64,000 nucleotides of DNA from Ailurus styani (Eukaryota; Chordata; Mammalia; Carnivora; Ailuridae), in assembly GCA_002007465.1 (NCBI GenBank), contig LNAC01000137.1, forward strand, positions 2,055,011-2,119,010, read 5' to 3'. How positions within the stretch are numbered: the first letter of the stretch is position 1; every line of letters starts with the position of its first letter. Positions 1 through 12,755 of the stretch are shown one piece after another. The position numbers were made by a program, and so were the translations under genes. Under the pieces are notes generated by a model that did no database searches, had not been told where the DNA came from, and was given only the letters and a program-made list of their open reading frames with translations.

Positions 1-9
1 TTCAATCCA

Positions 10-3000
10 AGGATTTTTTTTAACATTTTTATTTTAATTTTAATTAGCTAACATACAGTCTTAGTTTCAGGTGTACAATAATATAGTGAATCCACAATTC
101 CACACATCATCTGATGCTCATCACAACAAATACACTCCTTAATCCTCATCACCTATTTCACTCATTCCCCCCACCCACCTTCCCTCTGGTAACCATCAGT
201 TCTCTATATTTAAAAGTCTATTTCTTGTTTTGTCTCTTTTTAAACTTTATTTATTTGTTTTCTTAAATTCCACATATGAGTGAGATGAAAACAGTATTTG
301 TCTTTCTCTGGTCGACTCATTTTGCTTAGCATTATACCTTCTAGTTCCATCTACGTTATTGCAAATGGCAAGGTTTCATTATTTTTTATAGCTGAATATA
401 TTCCATAGTATGTAGAATATCACATCTTCTTTATCCATTCATCTATCGGTGGACATGGACTGCTTCCATAGTTTGGCTATTGTAAATAATGCTGCTGTAA
501 ACGTAAGGGTGCATTTATCCTTTTGAATTAGTGTTTTTGTATTTGGGGGGTAAATACCCAATAGTGTGATTGCTGAATCATACAATTCTTTTTAATTTTT
601 GAGGAAACTCCATACTGTCTTCCACAGTGGCTGTACCAATGTGCATTCTCATCAACAGTGCATCTCTTTTTTCCACATATTCCCCAACACTTGTTGTTTC
701 TTGTGTTTTTGATTTTAGCCTTTCTAACAGGTGTGAGGTGACATCTCATTGTAGTTTTGATTGGCCTTTCCCTGATGATGAGTGATGTGGAGCATCTTTT
801 CATGTGTCTGTTGGCCATCTGTATGTCATCTGTGGAGAAATATCTTTCATGTCTTCTGCCCATTTTTTAACTGGATTATTTGTTTTTTGGGTGTTGAGTT
901 TTACAAGTTCTTTATATATTTTGGATACTAACCCTTTATTGGATAGGTCATTTGCAAATATCTTCTCCTATTTCATAGGTTGCCTTTTAGTTTTGTTGAT
1001 TGTTTCCTTTGCTGTGCAGAAGCTTTTTACTTTGATGTAGTCTCAATAGTTTATTTTTGCTTTTATTTCCCTTGCCTTGAGGGACATGTCTAGAAAAATG
1101 TTGCTACAGTTGATGTCAGAGACATTATTGCCTGTGGCCTCTTCTAGGATTTTTATGGTTTCAGGTCTCACATTTATGTCTTTAATCCATTTTGAGTCTA
1201 TTTTTGTGTACGGTGTAAGAAAGTGGTCCGGTTTTCCCAACACCATTTGTTGAAGAGACTGTCAACAGTTGAATATTCTCCTGCTTTGTTGAAGATTAAC
1301 TGACCATATAGTCGTGGGTTTATTTCTTGGTTTTCTGTTCTGTCCCACTGAACTATGTGCCTATTTTTGTGCCAGTACCATACTGTTTTCATTACTACAG
1401 CTTGGTAATATAACTTGAAGTCCAGAATTGTAATGCCTCCAGCAATTTGCTTTTCTTTTTCAAAATCGCTTTGTCTCTTCAGGGATTCAGGGTCTTTTGT
1501 GGTTCCATACAGATTTTAGAATTGTTGGTTCTAGTTCTGTGAAAAATGCTGCTGGTATTTTGATAGAGATTGCATTAAATGTGTAGATTGCTTTGGGTAG
1601 CACACTTTAACGATATTTGTTCTTCCAATCCATGAGCAAGGGCATGTCTTTTTATTTCTTTGTGTCATCTTCAATTTCATTCATCACTGTTTTACAGTTT
1701 TCAGAGTATAGGTCTTTCACCCTTTTGTTTAGGTTTGTTCCTAGGCATCTTATTACTTTTTGTGCAATTGTAAATGGAATTGCTCTAATTTCTCTTTCTG
1801 CTTCTTCATTATTGGTGCACAGAAGTTCAACAGATTCCGTTAATTTTTGTATCCTGTGACTTTACTGAATTAGTTTATCAGTTCTAGTTACTTCTTTCTT
1901 GGTTGAGTCTTTCAAGTTTTCATTATATAGTATCATGTCATCTGCAAACAGTGAAAGTTTTACTTCTTCCTTACCATTTTGGATGCCTTCTATTTCATTT
2001 TGTTGTCTAACTACTGTGGCTAGTACTTCCAGGACTACAATGAATAAAAGTGGTCATCATTGTCTAGTTTCTGACCTTAGGGGGAAAGCTCTCTGTTTTT
2101 CCCCATTGAGGATGATGTTAGCTGTGGGTTTTTCATGTGAGACCTTTATTATGCTGAGGTATGTTCCCTTTAAACCTTTGTTAAGAGGGTTTTTTTTTAT
2201 CATGAATGAATATTGTACTTTGTCAAATGCTTTTTCTGCATCTATTGCAATGATCATATTGTCCTTATTCTTCTCTTATTGATGTGATGAATCATGTTGA
2301 CTGATTTGTAAATACTGAATCAAACTTGCATCCCTGGAATAACTCCCACTTGATTGTAATGAATGATTTTTTTTAAGATTTTATTTATTTATTTGACGGA
2401 GAGCGATTATAAGTAGGCAGAGAGGCAGGCAGAGAGAGAGGAAGAAGCAGGGAGCCTGATGCGGGGCTTGATCCCAATACCCTGAGATCATGACCTGAGC
2501 TGAAGGCAGAGGCTTTAACCCACTGAGCCACCCAGGCGCCCCTGTAATGAATGATTTTTTTAAACGTATTCTTGAATTTGGTTTGCTAGTAACTTATTGA
2601 GGATATTTTGCATCTATATTCATCAGGGATACTGGCCAGTCATTCTTTTTTTTAGTGGTGTCTTTATCCAGTTTTGGTATCAGGAAAATGCTGGCCTCAC
2701 AGAATGAATTTGGAAGTTTTCCTTCCTTTTCTGTTTTTTGGAACAGTGTGAGAAGAATAGGTATTAACTCTTCTTTAAATGTTTAGAATTCACCTGTTGG
2801 GGGAAAAAAAAAGAATTCACCTGTGAAGCCAGTTGGTGCTGGACTTTGGTTTGTTGGGAGTTTTTTATTATTCAATTTCTTTGCTGGTGATCAGTCTGTT
2901 CAAATTTTCTATTTTTTTCCTGCTTTAGTTTCGGTAGGTTTTATGTTTCTAGGAATTTATCCATGTCTTCTAGTTTGTATAATTTGTTGACATATAGTTT

Positions 3001-3630
3001 TTCATAATATTCTAATTGTATTTCTGTGGTATTGGTTGTTATTTCTCCTCTGTCAATTGTGATTTTATTTGAGTTCTTTCTCTTTTTTTTCTTGATAAGT
3101 CTAGCTAGAGGTATATCAACTTTATTTTTTTTCACAGAACCAGCTCCTGGTTTCATTGATCTGTTCTACCATGTTTTTTGGGTTTTTTTAGATTCTAGAT
3201 TATTTCCTTTACTCTAATCTTTATTTTTTCCTTCACTTGGCTGGTTTTAGGTTTTGTTGTTGTTCTTTTTCTAGCTCCTTTAGATTTAAGATTAGGTTGT
3301 TTGAGATTTTTCTTAGTAGTCCTATATTGCTAAACACTTCCCTGTTAGAACTGCTTTTGCTGCACCCAAAGTTTTTAGACTGTTGTGTTTTCCTTTTTCA
3401 TTTGTTCCCACATACTTTTTTATTTCTTCTTTTATTTCCTGGTTGACCCATTCATTATTTAGTACCATAGTATTTAACCTCCATATATTTGTGGTCTCCA
3501 GATTTTTTTCTTGTGGTTGACTTCTAGTTTCATAGCATTGTGGTCAAGGAATTTTTCAATTTTTCAGCCTGGATCAACTTTTATGTAGCCTTTATGAGAA
3601 TATTGTCTACTATATATTAATATAAGCTTC
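10..3630 (-). mobile_element. L1 LINE, minus strand, ORF2 reverse-transcriptase region to 3' end
   Basis: The reverse complement carries degraded ORF2: a reverse transcriptase segment with [14 protein letters not shown] (around 2200-2257), the FADD-box region (around 1900-1960), the C-terminal domain (740-1650) and a 3' UTR ending in an A-rich tail near position 10-45. Multiple stops and frameshifts make it inactive. It is interrupted by a CAN SINE (2375-2542) and is 5'-truncated near 3630. The segment of about 740-1745 is nearly identical to part of the plus-strand L1 at 12935-13940 (see findings). Confidence 0.9.
2375..2542 (-). mobile_element. CAN SINE (mustelid-type), inserted in L1
   Basis: Minus-strand tRNA-derived SINE: head gggcgcctgggtggctcagt, internal GGTCATGATCTCAGGG and an AATAAAATCTT tail. 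It is flanked by the target-site duplication TGTAATGAATGATTTTTT (2355-2372 and 2543-2560). One central block (the usual CTGCTCAGC region) is shortened. Confidence 0.93.
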
Positions 3631-6600
3631 CTTAACCTTTCAGTTAAAAAATGGTAAATGCCTATAAAGATTAATAATCCTGATAACTAAAACTGCAGCA
3701 AAGACTAAAGTGATTTAATTGGTTTTCTCTACATACATAGAGCTCTATACACATTAGAATAATTTGTGATATACTCTATTCCAACATCCTTTGCTTAAAG
3801 TCAAAGTCAATTCAATTAAAATGAAGTTATTTGTTTGCATGACATAATTCTGATTTTCAAATACTTTAACCTACTCAATTTGAGGCCATAATATTATAAA
3901 GACTTTCAAATTACATGGGTATCCATAGCTCCTTATACCATACAGACTCATATGGGACTGTTCATATATGAACCTACTTGGCTGCTCTGATTTAGTTCTA
4001 ATAATGAGATGAAGAGGCTAGTTGTCAACTTTGCCACTAATTGCTTGTCAGCAAATAGCTTAAATTCTTTGGGAAGAAACAAGAAACACAGATTGGTATC
4101 ACTTGCCTGAGAAACCCAAGAACATTTTAAATAATAATATAAATAACTTTAAAGCATTGTTATTAAAATTTAATATTACATGTTATATCATAGAAAAGAT
4201 AATTTTATTAAGATGACTAAAAATAGCTAAGTACATACTGTTTTTGTTCTTTTTACCTCTGTGAATTGGCTCAAGCTATTTTCTTTTTACACAATTTTAC
4301 TACTAAATGCAAAGACTCTGTCCACAGAAAATGTTAGGATTCAGTGCTTTCCAAATGCAAACTTAAATTTTAATGAACTTAATCTATGAAAAACAAGATT
4401 AGAGGAAAAGACAGTATCTGCACAATTAAGAGTGCAAGCTACAGGTACATGTGTGTGCATATGTGTGTGGTCTAAAAGATTATTTTAAAGCTTCAAGACA
4501 TTTAAAATAGGAAAATTTAAAAAGAGTATTTATATACAACTTTTTACAACTACATTTACTAATAAAAAGCATAGCTGCTCATTTCCCCCCTTATTTCCTT
4601 ATGGAGACCAATTTGAAAACCTTTGGGAATAAAAATGAATTTCCCTTAAAATAATTAACTCATTAAATTTTAGAGAAAAAGATAAAAACTCAAAAACAAA
4701 CTTCATACATTCTTCAAATTTATTTTGCAACTGACCTTTCAATTTCTTCAATATGACCCCAAAATAAATCAATGGGGTTACAAAACTCACTTTTTAAAAA
4801 ACCTATGGCATCATTCTTAAGATATTTTTACCTTTCTTAGTCATAAAGATAAGGCATATAATACTTAAACTAAGTTAAAGTTACACTAATATTCTGTGTG
4901 TACAGATACAAATTATATTTAATAATTATGAAGATTACTCCCATACATGTCTTTATTCTAAAAAATTCTATGAAAGGAAAAAATGTGGTAATTTTAAATC
5001 ACATGAAACCTTTAGTATTCAAACTTTATTTTAATAAAGAAAAATCTTTCTGATAAGTCTTTTCTTTAGAGGAAAGTGATATACAAAAAAATAAAATATT
5101 ACTAAGAGATGGTTGGATATGTTTTTACTTCATTTATTCAGTCTTATCAGCTCGTAAAAGCTGATACTAATTACAAAACACAGTCACCAAGTCACAATAA
5201 TGATGAGAACACAACAGGAAAGATTTTCATCAACCACCAAATCACAGTAATAGTTAATTAATTTGAAGTTCTAAAGTTTATTTTTATTATTTTTGTTGAA
5301 TTCTTTTTATGGTAATGATCAATGTGATCATTTGTTCAAAAGAAAGGGTACTTTTAGAGATAGGTGAATCCTTCAACTCGTAATTGTGTTAATTTATGTA
5401 GAGACATATTACCACCTCTACACAAAAGTCAGCTTATTGAATTCCCAAAAGACAGAAATTTACTAGTAATTAAGGGTTCACTTATAGGAGATCATGAACT
5501 TTTTTTTACAATTTTCTTAATAGTGTTTTTAAAAAATTTTTTTTGGAGACTTAACTTTACCAGTTGCTTCCCAAAATCCTGCCTTGACACAAGTGAACTT
5601 TTGTTTCCTGTCTTGCCCATGGAGTTAAGTTACATAAAAGAAAAAAGATTTGAATAAAACAAGATTAACTAAATTACTGAATACAGTACTTTGAATAAAA
5701 GTCATCTGAGTTATATAAGAATAATGTAAAACAAATAATGTAAGAATGTTTAGAAAAAAGATTATTTTTAAATCTTAGTTCAATTATCTAAAATACATTT
5801 AATATTCTGTCAGAATGGGCATAAAATATTAATTGTACATATCAACACTTAAAATTATTTTAATGCAAAATTAAATGCTTTGAATTGTCAGAAAAAAATA
5901 TTATCACTATAACCCAAATATAATTTTAGAAGTTTCTTAAGAGGTGGTCATTCACATTAACAAAATACTCAGAAGTGACTAAAAACTTGTTTTCATTTTT
6001 TCTAAGACTGTAAGTATCTGTTTGATGAAATTTTAAAGTGGAGTAAAATAAAGCACATTTTATGTTGCCTTTGATCTTTAACTTGTAGCCTTATCTCCCA
6101 GGTCAGAGGGCACATTATTCAATTTCACTATATTTTGTGTAAAACCACTGTAGCGTTGAAGATGACTTTCAGTACAAATGTCATGGTACTTAAAGCTAAA
6201 CCAGAATCTAGTTTTTCAGCTTCTTAATTAAAATCATAGTTTAAAATAGTCTGACAATATTATCTTTATTCTTTCCAGTTGAACAGCGACAGAATTTTCA
6301 CATCTTTTATTCAATCAAGCTTAGCAATCTTTTTAAGGCTCTTTTATTTTCTAACACACCAGAAACAATTTCATGAAGCAAAATGGTTACTTTATTTTCT
6401 GTATTTAATAAGAAATTATCTTTCATTTCTTACTTCTCATACATACAATATATAAAATTCACTGAAAAGTTACTTTTACTTCTTTTACTCTCTGCTCCAA
6501 AGAAGAAAGATTGAAATAGCCTAAGTCCATCCAAAAAGCCCTCCAAATATTTAAGTGGATACGGGAGAATTTTGCTCAATCAAAGATACAGGGAAAAAAA

Positions 6601-7151
6601 ATCCTTCTGAATCAAATAGGGACAGGAAGAGAGAGTATCAAAATAAATATTCCATAAAATACTATGCTATAAAAATGTAAATATTAATTTTTAATATACT
6701 ATAGAAGAGGAAGACACAACAAACACTTGTTGAATGATAAAGAATGAGTACCATACTGCAAGTGTCATATTCAAATGTAACTTCATTTTAATTTTTTAGG
6801 CAATCATTAATAACTACATGTTTGCATAAATAGCTAGAAAAGATAATAAAATAATAGGTTTTGTTGTTCTTATTTCCTTGTTCTTTGATACTAAAATAAG
6901 ACCTCTATCAATAATCTGGGAATTGGGTTAAATTTATTTTAAAATATGTAAACATTATGTAATCCAGAAATAAAATTTGTGAAATCAATTCATTTAAGCT
7001 GTATTTAACACTGTAATTCAGTCCTCTGAAGGGAATATTAATATCCAATTTCAACTTTTTTTCATATAAAAGCTACATTTATATTGACAAAGATACTACA
7101 CACATTATGTGCTAATCTGGAGAGTGGATGTATATTTTGTGATCGCCTTAC
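3631..7151. other. CCDC73 intron, no recognisable gene or young repeat
   Basis: AT-rich sequence with no exon, RNA gene or CAN SINE that I can see. A minus-strand ORF at 4790-4599 looks Lys/Leu-rich, but it lacks splice sites and does not match CCDC73. This stretch may hold ancient repeats too decayed to name by eye. Confidence 0.6.
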
Positions 7152-7190
7152 CATTTCACTTACTTTCTTCTGCAAAGAATATTTAGAAAC
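7152..7190 (-). CDS. CCDC73: CCDC73 sixth coding exon, a 39-base micro-exon (residues 132-144)
   Basis: Thirty-nine bases encoding VSKYSLQKKVSEM, phase 0 at both ends. The acceptor is CTTTGTTTCTTCAAG and the donor is GTAAGG, both good matches to consensus. It follows directly on the fifth exon in the protein. It is isolated by more than 15 kb of repeats on one side and at least 7 kb on the other, which makes it easy to miss. The next expected segment of the protein (EQKVQLH..., recalled from the human protein) was searched for by eye in 1-7150 and not found, so it should lie to the left of the window. Confidence 0.94.
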
Positions 7191-7369
7191 CTTGAAGAAA
7201 CAAAGAGAAAATTCATTAAAATTCTGCACTTATGTTACAAATTCCTCCTGATATTAAAATTATAAGCTATACAATGTGGTGTCTATTTCCTATGCACTAT
7301 TTTTTCCTTGGGAATTTTTTTCCAGATGTTATTTACCATAACTTTATTCTGTATAACAAAAATAATATA

Positions 7370-8600
7370 TTCTTTAATTATTCAACATATATTTATGGAG
7401 AGCCTACTATACACCAGTCACTTTCCTTAGGACTCTGGGATACAGCACTGAACTAAACAAATCCCTGCCCTTTAGAAGATTTCTGTCTAGTGGGGGTAGT
7501 GGTAGACAGACAACGAAATATAGGTAAAAAGTACAAAGGTTAGAGAGTGACAACTACTATGAAGGAAAATAAAGCAAACAGGATAGCAAGAGCAGTTCAG
7601 GAGAGTTTGTTACTTCGCGTCAGCTCTTCATTGAAGAAAATTTGATAAAATGGAAAAGCATAGGGAAAAAAGTTTTAAACAAATCATCTCACAACCCAGA
7701 AATAACAATTATTAATACTTTGGTACCTCCAGTTATTTTCCTATGCATTTATACTTTAAAAGAGAGCCAGTGGGGAGTGGAATAATAATATATGTACTAT
7801 TTTATGACCCATTTTTATTTTATATATAATAAGCAACTTTCTATGACAAATTAATCTACAATGCAACTTTTTAATGGTTATAGTATTCCACTGTTTAACT
7901 TAATACCATAGTTTACCAAATCACTCATTTTGTAGGTTCACCTAGTTTGCAGTTTTATGACACTACTGTGAAATAAACATGCTTGTACCAAGAACTATAA
8001 TTACTCATTTCAGAGTAAGTTCCAAGAAGCAGAACTCCTTGTATTTGTTCCTTTTCATAGACTTTTAACAATTCTTACATACTATTCTATTGTGGTTGAC
8101 CAAGTTAAATTCAAACAAGCTGTGGATGAGTGTTCATTTTCTTAAACTGTTTATATTTGTTAAATTTTAAGCAAAAATAGTTACTTCACATTTCCTATGA
8201 AATCAATCTAGTATACTGCCTTGAATAAGCTGATAATTTTATTTCATTTTTGTGGAATGGGTCATTTGTGATTTACTTCTTCAACAAATATTGAATACAT
8301 ACTATAAATAAAGCTTTAACATACACATTGGGGGGTATAGTACTGAACCAAAAAAATCCTGTCCAGATTAAATTCTGGGGATTATAGTAAATAAGCAATA
8401 TAAAGAAGTTAAGATATATGGTTTATTAAATATTGATAAGCACTAAAGAAAAATAAATCAAGGAAGAAGATTACATAAGATGCCCAAGAAAATCCTTTCT
8501 GAGATGGCATCTTTTGAGTCAAGACCTGACAGGAGTGAGGAATAGAATTTCAGCAACTGCAAAGGTCCCAAGGTAAGAGAACACCTGGAATGTTCAAAGA
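7370..8600 (+). repeat. Ancient interspersed repeats (two decayed copies; old L1 3'-end-like segment between)
   Basis: Positions 7375-7620 and 8275-8600 both resemble the common old mammalian repeat that begins TATTTATTGAGCACCTACT and continues into 'tccctgccct' and 'acagacaata'. The second copy resumes after the SET pseudogene at about 10711-10990 ('gtgtggctgga' and 'ggatcactctg'), showing it was split by the retrocopy. Positions 7700-8060 look like an ancient L1-type 3' end. I cannot assign family names with certainty. Confidence 0.55.
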
Positions 8601-10710
8601 AAAAAAAGAGTAACTGGAGCTTCTTGCAGACGTGTGTCTCCCCCTGTTTCGTGGGCTTGACCCACGAAATTCCCACAGCATGACCCCCAAACACCAGTCT
8701 TTGATCCTGCCTCAAACAAAGAAACTGGGGCTGCCTCCTGCCCCCAAGCCAGAGGAGACATCTACCTCTCTGCATTTGCCAAAGGGAGAAACAGAAGCAA
8801 CTGCACATACTGACTGATGAAGTACAAAATGAAATATACTTAATGAACAAGCCAGTGAGGAGATTCTGAATAGAACAGAAATATAACAAACTCCACCAAC
8901 CATTTTTTCAAAGACATTGGAATTGATTGCGAAAACCACAAATTTGTGGGTAACAACATTTGTCAATGATCCGTAAGTATCTATATTGCTTGGGAAGGAA
9001 GAGGAAGAGGCACTGCATTATTTGACAAGAGTTGAAGTGACATAATTTGAAAATATTAAATCAGGTTACAGAATATATTTTTATTTTGATGAAAACCCTT
9101 ACTTCAAAACTAAAATTCTCTCCAAGACTTTCATCTGCATGAGCATGGTGATCCATCTTCAAAGTCCACTGAAATCAAATGGAAATCTAGAAAGGATTTG
9201 ACAAAACATTCAAGTCAAACACAGAATAAAGCCAGCGGGAAGAGACAGCCTGAGGAACCAGAGAGCTTCTTCACCTGGTTTACTGACCATTCTGATGCAG
9301 GTGCAAATGAGTTAGGAGAGGCCATCAAAGATGATATTTGGCCAAATCCATTACAGTACTACTTGGTTCTTGATACGGATGATGAAGAAGGGGAAGGAGG
9401 AGAAGATAATGATGATGAAAGAGGAGGACTGGAAGATATTGATGAGGAAGGTGAAGAAGATGAAGATGATGGTGAGGGGGAGGAAGAAGAGGATGAAGGA
9501 GATGACTAATGAAACACTGATGGACTCCAACCTTCTTTTCTGAATTTTCTCCAGTCCATGGGAGCAAGCTGCCATCTTTTCCCCCCCTTCCTCTTGTGTT
9601 TATTTGCACTTTTTGAAGTCTCTTTCCTCTCCCTTACTCTTGGGAAATACCTTGAGAATACACTGCGAAAAGACTCTCTCCCCCTTTCTGTTCCAAATTC
9701 ATTTTTATCCCTTTCTGTCACAACAAAAATTTTATGAAATCAACATCCCTGTTCTCTGTAGGAAAAAAGAAAAATCTTCTGCTCCCTTAGCTCTGCTGGA
9801 AGCTGGAGAGTACTAGGCCCCTGCGTAGTAGTGCACAGAATTCTAGCTTTTTGTCTTCCTTTCTCTGTATATTGGGCTCAGAGATTAAACCGTGTCTCTG
9901 TGCGAATATGGACGGTTAGCACTTACCAACATGTATCTGTCTACTTTCTGTTGTTTAAAAAAAGGAAAAAAAGTTTAAAAAATGGGGTTACAGAACGTCA
10001 GCAAAAGTTAAGTTTGAGATGTCTGGGTAGGTTAAGTGGGCATTTTGATAACATGTCTTCTCCTTTGGCAGGTTTAATTGTGATGTTTAACAACATCCTG
10101 CAGTTTAAGTTGACACTTTTAAAATAAAATTGAAATAAGTTAAGCAGAGAACGTTAATTATCATATGGTTACTTATTTGTGGAACATAAAGAATAGCATG
10201 GAGGACATTAGGAGAAGGAAGGGAAAAATGAAGGGGGGGCATCAGAGGGGGAGATGAACCATGAGAGGCTATGGACTCTGAGAAACAAACTCAGGGTTTT
10301 AGAGGGGAGGAGGGTGGGGGGGATGGGTTAGTCCAGTGATAGGTATTAAGGAGGGCATATATTGCATGATGCACTGGGTGTGAATGAATCTGGAACACTA
10401 CAACAAAAACTAATGATGTACTGTATGGTGACTCACATAACAAAATAAAAAAATAGAATCATAGATAAAATAGAATAAATAGAATAGAATAGAATTCTCT
10501 CCTAATGATTTGAGTCCTGCCACTTGATGGGAGAATCAGCAGAACCTGTAGAATCTTATTTGGAATGGATATTCTCTACTATAATTTTGTTCCTGTTTAT
10601 TTTTAAATTTCTTTTTGTTTCACTGGAAAGGAAAGATGATGCTCCGTTTTAAATGTTAAAACTGTACAAGTTGCTCTGTTACAGTAAAATTAAATGTGTA
10701 AACATACACA
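8600..10710 (+). pseudogene. SET: Processed pseudogene of SET (I2PP2A/TAF-I), alpha-type transcript
   Basis: An intronless copy of the SET nuclear oncogene mRNA. SET is a NAP-family histone chaperone and PP2A inhibitor. The copy of the start codon is at 8680, and the next residues fit the alpha isoform N-terminus (proline-rich, then PEETS). A stop follows 45 codons later, and several stops and frameshifts hit the NAP domain (8830-9190). The stretch 9198-9509 is still open: it contains [14 protein letters not shown] and [13 protein letters not shown] and ends in the family's long Asp/Glu tail and stop codon. SET-like 3' UTR continues to about 10700, ending near AAATTAAATGTGTAAAC with a decayed A-rich tail. 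The 3' UTR is split by an L1 3' end (10143-10495). The whole copy sits inside an older repeat, so it is a dead retrocopy. It is antisense to CCDC73. Confidence 0.9.
10143..10495 (+). mobile_element. L1 3' end, 5'-truncated, inside the SET pseudogene
   Basis: Carnivore-type L1 3' UTR: a G-rich region (GGAGGGTGGGGGGGATGGG), then 'gatgcactgggtg', 'ctaatgatgtactgtatgg' and 'taacaaaataaaa'. It lies between two parts of the SET 3' UTR, so it is younger than the pseudogene. The tail is a degenerate AATAGAATAAAT repeat. Confidence 0.85.
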
Positions 10711-10990
10711 AAAGAACAATAAGAAACCCAGTGTGGCTGGAAGGGAACAAGCAAGTGGAAGAATAAAGGAGTTCAGAGAAAAGTAGGAGGCGAGGAGGGC
10801 AAATCATTGTTGGTCTTATAACGCATGGTATAGATTTAGGTTTTTACACTGAGACAGGAAGACATCGAAAAGTTCCAAGCACAAGTGTTAACATAGCCTG
10901 ACTTACTTTTTAAAGGATCACTCTGTTAACACTAACAGGGAACACAGGTGGAAGCAGGAAAACCACTTAATAAGCTACTGTCATAACCCA
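10711..10990 (+). repeat. Continuation of the ancient repeat split by the SET retrocopy
   Basis: The sequence 'cccagtgtggctggaag' through 'ggatcactctgttaac' continues the family seen at 8275-8600 in the same orientation. The flanks 'tcaaagaa' (about 8597) and 'caaaagaa' (about 10702) may be the remains of the SET target-site duplication. Confidence 0.6.
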
Positions 10991-11404
10991 CGTGAAAGAG
11001 GACTACGGTTTTAATAATGAATGTAGTGAGAAGTCGTCTGATTCTGGATATACTCTGAAGAGAATGCTGAAAAAAACTGCAACAGGAAAAAACAAAGCCA
11101 TTATTAATGAAGAAAGAAAAGACAAAGAAATTTTCAGGAGGCGGATATTTTCTAAAGCAAAAAAATCATATTCATGGTTTTGAATATATCAAATTTCATG
11201 TCAATCCAGGCAGGATTTGGGGCTGGAGATATATATTTGAAAGTCCTTTGCCCATAGATCCCATCTGAAAGACATGAGATGGTATGAGATCAGAGTATTT
11301 TTTAAAGCATACAGACAAAAGAAAAGTAAAAGGGTAGAAGTCATCTAGAAAAATAAGAGGAAAACAAACTTCAGAACACTTTCACTCTAATCCTGAATTA
11401 ATTA

Positions 11405-11660
11405 TTTGCTCCTGTAATATTTAATTTTATGTGGCAACTTAACTGGAACAAAAGGTGCCCAGATTAAACATTATTTCTGGTTGTGTCTGTGAGGGTGTTT
11501 CGGGAGGACATCAGCATTTGAGGCAATGGAATGAGTAAAGTAGAATGTGGCATTTCTCTGCTTCCATAATTGGGTAACACAATCTCTCATAATAAATCTC
11601 TTCCTATATGTATATCCTATTAGTTCTGTTTCACTGAAGAACCTTCACTAACATAGCTAC
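11405..11660 (+). repeat. Old interspersed repeat ('taattttatgtggcaactt' family)
   Basis: Begins like the common mammalian repeat TTAATTTTATGTGTCAACTT, continues with 'gtctgtgagggtgtt' and ends 'cctattagttctgtttc'. A member of the same family occurs in the opposite orientation at 58540-59000. I do not name the family. Confidence 0.65.
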
Positions 11661-12012
11661 CATTTGCCAAAGGTAAGACTAATACATCTAGAGCAAATTT
11701 ACAAAATTCTTTCAAGTCACTATTGGTTCTTCACACGTTAACACCTCTGTTTTTAATTATTTCTGAATCATGATTTGCAGCTACATTTTATCAACATCTC
11801 TAGAGCACTTCTCAACTTAAAAATTTACCATGTAGTGACACTCCTATGAAACATAAGTAGAATTTCAAAATAATATAACTAGACTGACATGAAATCTTTT
11901 TATGGAGGCTATTATAAATGACTTTTTTTCATTCTAAAATTACATAGAAGTGGATTATAGTATAAAATACCGACATCTTTCTTATATGGAAAAAACTATA
12001 CTGACATTTATT

Positions 12013-12212
12013 TTTTTTTTTTAAAGATTTTATTTATTTATTTCACAGAGGGAGAGAGATCACAAGGAGGCAGAGAGGCAGGCAGACAGAGAGAGGGGGA
12101 AGCAGGCTTCCCGCTGAGCAGGGAGCCCGATGCGGGCCTCGATCCCAGGACCCTGAGATCATGACCTGAGCCGAAAGCAGAGGCTTTAAACCACTGAGCC
12201 ACCCAGGCGCCC
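12013..12212 (-). mobile_element. CAN SINE (young mustelid-type)
   Basis: Near-complete minus-strand element with the CpG-containing 'cccgatgcgggcctcgat' region. Target-site duplication TATACTGACATTTATT at 11997-12012 and 12213-12228. Confidence 0.95.
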
Positions 12213-12643
12213 TATACTGACATTTATTAAGGATAGAAGACAATTTCAAAGAAAAAGTACAAATGTCTTCCTATTATACTATCCCTCACTTTATGGAAAA
12301 TTTTATAAAGACCTGCATTCTTTACAGCAAACCTTTTTTCCCCATTAATTTTCCATTAACTGGCTTTATGTTATTTAGGAATAAAGTCCCTCAAAACTAT
12401 GTTTAAAAATATTCAACCTTTTCTCCTTCCTGAACAATTCAGTCCTGAGTCCATGGGGCAAAGTAGGTTAAGAGTCCATGGGGAAGGAATGAAGGGGTCA
12501 TGGTGGCAGCATTCCAGAACAGGGCATCAGGCCTGAATGAGGAAAAGAGGATCCCAATGAGAAGGAGGGAAATCTACTGTGGGGAGTCAGAAGCTGAGTA
12601 AGGTACTACTGCAGATGATACAATACTATATACAGAAAACCTG

Positions 12644-12755
12644 AGGGGCCCCTGGCTGGCTCAGCCAGAAGACCATGTGACCCTTGATCTCAGGGTCTTA
12701 AGTTCAAGCCCCATGTTGGGTGTAAAGATTACTAAAGAAAAGAAAAAGAAAACCA
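12644..12755 (+). mobile_element. Short, old CAN-type SINE in L1
   Basis: A short type without the pyrimidine-rich 3' half: 'ggcccctggctggctcagcc', 'cttgatctcagggtct', 'gccccatgttgggtgtaa', then an A-rich tail. Flanked by AGAAAACC in the L1 on both sides (about 12635 and 12747). Confidence 0.85.

Noticed and set aside
1043..1392. Pair of small ORFs repeated exactly at 13285-13634 as a conserved gene
   Set aside because: Both are fragments of the L1 ORF2 C-terminal domain; their identity reflects the shared L1 tract, not selection on a protein.
4599..4790. Lys/Leu-rich minus-strand ORF as a possible further CCDC73 exon
   Set aside because: No match to the expected next residues, no acceptor/donor pair in frame, and it is open only by chance in AT-rich DNA.
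9198..9509. 104-codon ORF with acidic tail as a functional gene
   Set aside because: It is the C-terminal part of a SET processed pseudogene whose upstream NAP domain is broken by stops and frameshifts; its ATG is an internal methionine.
9351..9609. Long minus-strand ORFs opposite the SET acidic tail
   Set aside because: They are the antisense shadow of the GAN-rich Asp/Glu codons, rich in His/Leu/Phe, with no independent support.
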